Positions 60,063-64,000 of a stretch of DNA of 64,000 bases are shown in pieces. How positions within the stretch are numbered: the first letter of the stretch is position 1; each line of letters starts with the position of its first letter. A program made the translations under genes and the position numbers. The notes under the pieces were generated by a model. The model had not been told where the DNA came from. It did not search any database and worked only from the letters and a program-made list of their open reading frames with translations. This DNA comes from Halosimplex aquaticum (GTDB lineage: Archaea > Halobacteriota > Halobacteria > Halobacteriales > Haloarculaceae): contig NZ_CP118158.1 in the NCBI RefSeq assembly GCF_028747785.1, forward strand, positions 1,922,001 through 1,986,000, read 5' to 3'.

Positions 60063-61130
60063 ATGAGCGATCGAACGATCCCCGACGCACAGATCACCGA
60101 ACTCGTCGAGCGCGTCGAACCGACCTGGCGCGTCGAAGACGCCACCCCGGCCGAAGACGGCCACCACGTCGTCTACTTCCTCGACGTCGCGACGCCCGAG
60201 GGGACTCGGGAGGTCGTCCTCAAGGGGACTCCTTCCGGCCAGTCATCGTCGTGCGACGACGAAGCCCGGCTGCTCGCCGTCCTCGACGACCACACCGACC
60301 TCCCGGTTCCGGAGGTGCTCGGCGCGGTCGACGACGCCGACGGCCTGCCGACGCCGGCGTTCCTCGCGACCGCGCTCCCCGGTGGAAACTACAGCCGCAC
60401 CGCCCTCGTGGAGTTCTCGACGGAGCGAGTCCGCGAACTGGCCCGCTCGACCGGCCGACTGTTGGCCGAACTCCACCGACTGGACGCGGTCGACGCCTAC
60501 GGGTTCGTCGGCGTCGCCGCCGACGAGCGCCTCGACGGCGGGCGGCCGAGCGCTGATCTCGACCAGATAGTCGTTCACGACCCCACCGAGTCGTGGACCG
60601 ACTACCTCCGCGGCGAGGTCGAACGGCTCGACGACCACCTCGCAGACACGCGATTCGCGGATCTCCGCCGGACCGTACTCTCGGCGGTCGGCGCCCGGAT
60701 CGACGACCTCGCCGGCGAGTTCGACCCGGTCCTCGCCCGCGTCGACCAGTCGCTCGACAACTCGCTGGTCGACCCCGACACGGGGCGGGTGACGGGGCTG
60801 CTCGACTGGGAGTTCTGCGTCGCCGCGACGCCCGCCTACGACCTCGCGTTCGTCGAATACACGCTCGTCGGCGGCCACTGGCGGCTCCTCCCGGAGGGAC
60901 CCGACCACCGCGCGGCGATCCGCGAGGCGCTGGTGGAGGGATACGGGGCGGCCGGCCCGGACCACGTCGTCGAGCAGTTCCGCGCGAACCGCGAGTGCTA
61001 CGCGCCGCTCGTCCGCGCCCACGAGATGGCGAACTTCGCGGCCTGGTTCGACGGCGTCGGCGCCGACTTCGACCACCGCCGCGACGAGGCCGCTCGTCGG
61101 CTCCGGGCTGAGATCGACCGGATCGCCTGA
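60063..61130 (+). CDS. Aminoglycoside-phosphotransferase-fold protein
   Basis: A 355-residue kinase-fold protein of the APH/choline-kinase type. VVLKGTPSGQ (about 58-67) holds the ATP-binding Lys, RVDQSLDNSLVDPDTGRVTG (about 226-245) is a variant catalytic loop (family: HGDxxxxN; here the His-Gly-Asp is VDQ, although D and N remain), and LLDWEFCVAATPAYDLAF has the metal-binding Asp. The phosphate acceptor is unknown; in archaea such proteins seldom act on antibiotics. It stands alone. Confidence 0.88.
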   Translation: MSDRTIPDAQITELVERVEPTWRVEDATPAEDGHHVVYFLDVATPEGTREVVLKGTPSGQSSSCDDEARLLAVLDDHTDLPVPEVLGAVDDADGLPTPAFLATALPGGNYSRTALVEFSTERVRELARSTGRLLAELHRLDAVDAYGFVGVAADERLDGGRPSADLDQIVVHDPTESWTDYLRGEVERLDDHLADTRFADLRRTVLSAVGARIDDLAGEFDPVLARVDQSLDNSLVDPDTGRVTGLLDWEFCVAATPAYDLAFVEYTLVGGHWRLLPEGPDHRAAIREALVEGYGAAGPDHVVEQFRANRECYAPLVRAHEMANFAAWFDGVGADFDHRRDEAARRLRAEIDRIA

Positions 61131-61274
61131 ACGAGGGCGCCGCTCGCCCGCTTCCAGCGCCCTGCTAACGGAAAGTTATTTCCCGAGAGTCGACAGTTAC
61201 CCCCGTATGGAACGGGCACAGGGCACGCAGCGGCGTATCGCCGATAGAACGGGCGGATCCGACGGAGGGGACGC

Positions 61275-62885
61275 ATGACCGACGACGGGTCGACGAACAG
61301 GCGGCGCTTCCTGGGCGCTCTCGCAGGTGGGCTCGCGGGCGCCGGACTCGTCGGCGGCGTCGCGGCGGGGTCCGACGGGTCGAGGGCGGGAGACGGCGGG
61401 ACCGCGCTCGGCGGCGCCGCCGACAGCGGGTCCGTGGCGACGACGCACACCGAGTGGCCGATGTTCGGGCAGAACGCCCAGCATCGAGGGGCCACGAACG
61501 ACCGGGCGCCCAAAGACGGCGTCGAGATCGGCTGGCAGAGCGACCGCACGGCGACGACCGCGGCGGCGAAGAAGAACAACCGGCTCGTCTTCGGGACGAG
61601 CGAGGGCGTCGTGGCCCTCGGGACGGCCGACGGCGAGGAGCAGTGGACCTTCGAGACGGAGACGCCGGTCGGCGGGTGCCCGGCGTTTTTCGACAACGAG
61701 GTCTTCGTCGGCACCGAGGGCGGCACGATGTACGCCCTGAACGCGTCGACGGGCGACGAGGCGTGGGCGAACGAGGTCGACGCCGGGCTGACGGCCGCGC
61801 CGTCGATCACCACCGGTACCAGCGACACCGAGGTCCACGCCGGCACCGACGCGGGCTACGTCTACGAGTTCGACCCCGTTCGCGGTCGCCAGAACTGGCG
61901 GTTCGACGGGGCCGACGCGGCGATCTCCGGGGCCGTGGCGGCCTCGCCCGGAACCGAGACGGCCTACGCGCCCGCGGAGTCGGGGACGGTGTACGGAATC
62001 GACATCGAGACCGGCCGCGAGCGGTGGTCGACGGACCTCCACGAGCCGGTTCGCGGGTCGGTCGCCGTCGACGGCAACTACCTGTACGTCGGGACCGACG
62101 ACGGGACGGTCTACGGGCTGGACTCGCGCAACGGGAGCCAGCGCTGGACGTTCGACGCCGACGGGGCCGTCTCCGCGACGCCGGCCTTCGAGCGTCGGCG
62201 CGCCTACGTCGGCACGGAAGCCGGCACGCTGTACGCGCTGGGCGACGAGAGCGGCGACGAGATCTGGCAGGCGGACGTGAAGGGAACGGTTACCTCCGCG
62301 CCGGCGGTCGCGGACAACGGCGTCTTCGTCCCCACCGAGGAGGGGCAGGTCGTCGGGTTCGACCGGCAGGGCAACGAACTGTGGCGCGCGCAGCTGTCCG
62401 TCGGCGCGCCGGCGCTGGCCGTCTCGAATTCGGTCTACGCCGTCGGCGACGGCGTCACGGCCGTCGACGAGGGCAACCAGACGACCGTCACGGTCGAGAC
62501 GCCGACTCCGACGCCGACGGCGACCCCGACTGCCACCGCGACGCCGACGGCGACGCCCTCGCCGACTCCGACCGCAACCCAGACACCGACGGCGACGTCC
62601 ACGCCGACCTCGACCGCAACTCGGACGCCGACGGCGACCCCGACCCCCGACCCGACTCTGACGCCGACGGCGACTCAGACCGACGCACCGACCGCGACGG
62701 CGACGGCGGTGCCCGCCGACGGGGAGGACGGTGACGACCCCGCGACGACCAGCGGCGACGGCGCGCTGCCGGCCTGGGCGGCCCTCGCCGGCATCGGCGG
62801 GCTGGCGGCGCTGGGGGTTCGAGGCGGCGGAACTGACGGGGTCGGCGGGACCGACGACGGGCCGACCGACGACGACGGGCACTGA
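61275..62885 (+). CDS. Tat-exported PQQ-like beta-propeller with Thr/Pro stalk
   Basis: A 536-residue exported protein. Tat signal NRRRFLGALAGGLAGAGLVG (about 7-26), then eight PQQ-type blades (about 55-400, each with YVGTDDGTVYGLD-like and WTFDADGAVSATPAF-like segments), a long TPTPTAT-type linker of about 70 residues (about 408-480) that is likely O-glycosylated, and a C-terminal hydrophobic helix (ALPAWAALAGIGGLAALGV) with an acidic end. It is probably displayed outside on a stalk. It precedes a related propeller by 68 bases. Confidence 0.88.
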   Translation: MTDDGSTNRRRFLGALAGGLAGAGLVGGVAAGSDGSRAGDGGTALGGAADSGSVATTHTEWPMFGQNAQHRGATNDRAPKDGVEIGWQSDRTATTAAAKKNNRLVFGTSEGVVALGTADGEEQWTFETETPVGGCPAFFDNEVFVGTEGGTMYALNASTGDEAWANEVDAGLTAAPSITTGTSDTEVHAGTDAGYVYEFDPVRGRQNWRFDGADAAISGAVAASPGTETAYAPAESGTVYGIDIETGRERWSTDLHEPVRGSVAVDGNYLYVGTDDGTVYGLDSRNGSQRWTFDADGAVSATPAFERRRAYVGTEAGTLYALGDESGDEIWQADVKGTVTSAPAVADNGVFVPTEEGQVVGFDRQGNELWRAQLSVGAPALAVSNSVYAVGDGVTAVDEGNQTTVTVETPTPTPTATPTATATPTATPSPTPTATQTPTATSTPTSTATRTPTATPTPDPTLTPTATQTDAPTATATAVPADGEDGDDPATTSGDGALPAWAALAGIGGLAALGVRGGGTDGVGGTDDGPTDDDGH

Positions 62886-62953
62886 CCGGCGGCTGCGGCC
62901 GTGCGACAAGATATTTGACGGCCCGGGTCGACCACCCGGCAGAGGTCCGTTGG

Positions 62954-64000
62954 ATGGACAATACGACCCCGCACTCAGACACTGCCCGTCTCGCTCCGAC
63001 GCGGCGGCGATTCCTCGCCGGACTGACGGCGAGCGGCGTCGCCGGTTCGGCGCTCGTCGCCTCCGCTTCCGGTGAGCGAGGCGCGCTCTCCACTCGCGAC
63101 GGCATCGACGCGTCGAGCAACGAATGGCCGATGCACGCCTACGACGCCGCGAACACCGGGTACAGCGGCGCCAAGGCCCCGAACACGGGAATCGCGGTCA
63201 GGTGGGACAGGGCGATAGACGCGACGGGAGAACCGACGTTCGACAGCACAAACGCGTACGTCCGGAGCGGGGACGGGAGTCTCTACGCGCTCGACCGCGC
63301 GACGGGCGAGACCAGGTGGCGCTACGAGACGGATTCGGCCGACGACACGCCGACGGCGGCGGCCGTCAGCGACGGGACGGCGTTCATGGACGACGGCGAG
63401 GCGGTGCTCGCCGTCAGGACCGGGTCCCAGCGACAGTTCTGGCGCACCGAACTCGACGGCAGCGTCTCGGCGCCGGTGACGGTGAGCGGGGACCGCGTAC
63501 TCGCCGCGACTGAGGCCGGGACGGTCTACTCGCTCAGCCGCGACGCCGGCAGCGAGCGCTGGACGTTCGACGCCGGCGATAGCGTCGCCGCGGCGCCGGC
63601 CTACGGGGGGAGCCGCGTGTTCGTCGCAGCTACCGACGGTACCGTCACCGCGCGCGACGCGCAGAGCGGCAACGGCCGCTGGGAGTTCAGCACCGACGGG
63701 CCGATCGAAGACGTGACACCCGTCGTCAAGGGGGATCGCGTCTTCGTCGGCGACGCCGACGGCGTCGTCTACGCGCTCGACAAGACCGACGGCCAGGTCC
63801 GCTGGCGGATCGACCTGGAGAGCGCCGTCGTCGGCGGTCCCAGTACAGCGACGAACACGCTGTTCGTCCCGACGGCAGACGGGCGGCTTCACGCGCTCAA
63901 CACGAGCGAGGGCAGCGAGCGATGGACGACGGACATCGGGGCGGCGGCGAGTCGGAAGCCGGCCGTCACCGACGACGCCGTCTACGTCCCGACGGCGAAC
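62954..64000 (+). CDS. Tat-exported PQQ-like beta-propeller (partial, runs off window)
   Basis: The first 349 codons of another exported propeller. The Tat signal is TRRRFLAGLTASGVAGSALV (about 16-35), followed by WPMHAYDAANTGYSG and blades with LYALDRATGETRWRYETD and VFVGDADGVVYALDKTDG. Its blades match the order of the neighbour at 61275, so the two are tandem paralogues; whether it has the same stalk cannot be seen. The frame stays open to the window end and no stop is reached. Confidence 0.88.
   Translation, partial: MDNTTPHSDTARLAPTRRRFLAGLTASGVAGSALVASASGERGALSTRDGIDASSNEWPMHAYDAANTGYSGAKAPNTGIAVRWDRAIDATGEPTFDSTNAYVRSGDGSLYALDRATGETRWRYETDSADDTPTAAAVSDGTAFMDDGEAVLAVRTGSQRQFWRTELDGSVSAPVTVSGDRVLAATEAGTVYSLSRDAGSERWTFDAGDSVAAAPAYGGSRVFVAATDGTVTARDAQSGNGRWEFSTDGPIEDVTPVVKGDRVFVGDADGVVYALDKTDGQVRWRIDLESAVVGGPSTATNTLFVPTADGRLHALNTSEGSERWTTDIGAAASRKPAVTDDAVYVPTAN

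Overview
The window is chromosomal DNA from a halophilic archaeon (class Halobacteria). The evidence is consistent: very GC-rich DNA, acidic proteins, Tat signals on most exported proteins, archaeal ribosomal proteins S24e and S27ae, two RFC clamp-loader small subunits, a ubiquitin-like SAMP2 protein, a fused Kae1-Bud32 protein, a bacterio-opsin-activator regulator with an HTH_10 domain, and several tiny CPxCG zinc-finger proteins. I cannot name the genus from sequence alone. No prophage, integrase, transposase, CRISPR array or rRNA was seen; most of the content is core.

Layout. 0.1-9 kb: an MBL-fold hydrolase, a PduO-type cobalamin adenosyltransferase, a zinc ribbon, a 1031-residue multi-PAS histidine kinase, the split glycine decarboxylase gcvPA-gcvPB, and a small Hsp20. 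9-16 kb: an autoregulated TetR-MATE efflux operon, an orphan DNA-methyltransferase-like gene, tRNA-Thr(GGT), an enoyl-CoA hydratase, a membrane-tethered zinc-finger protein, nadE and tRNA-Gly(CCC). 16-26 kb: a 1117-residue Bat-type regulator, an RFC small-subunit paralogue, S24e-S27ae, a short TatC-like protein overlapping a lipoprotein, an SDR enzyme, Kae1-Bud32 and UspA. 26-38 kb: a Tat-exported beta-propeller, dITP/XTP pyrophosphatase, a PIN-like protein overlapping a 43-residue partner, TrkA, RFC small subunit, SAMP2, two peroxiredoxin-like paralogues around a GNAT gene, a phosphohexomutase and larB. 38-50 kb: a histone-fold-like DUF1931 protein, rpiA, four small zinc proteins, a second phosphohexomutase, an arylsulfotransferase-like protein and two AI-2E-type permeases. 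50-64 kb: two divergent tandem-rhodanese proteins, a PCNA-like protein, a DUF106 membrane protein, a ferritin-like protein, a thrombospondin-type-3-repeat metalloprotease, a small protein with a Gln/Asn-rich tail, uvrB, a Tat lipoprotein, an aminoglycoside-phosphotransferase-fold protein, and two tandem Tat-exported beta-propellers. The last one runs off the window.

The most unusual signal is not a gene. Four copies of a dispersed hairpin element (about 15.95, 33.83, 44.59 and 58.24 kb) lie 3' of genes. Each has a T-tract, a variable but internally complementary stem, an A-tract and a GGGTGAAAA tail. Two copies are followed by an identical palindromic block, and in one of them a run of different short hairpins, mostly with 3-nt loops, fills the space between. 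A similar palindrome-rich block precedes uvrB, and a same-style hairpin lies in frame inside gcvPB. Together these look like a family of palindromic elements with a terminator-like role. Minisatellites of 19/24 bp, 20 bp and 9 bp are also present.
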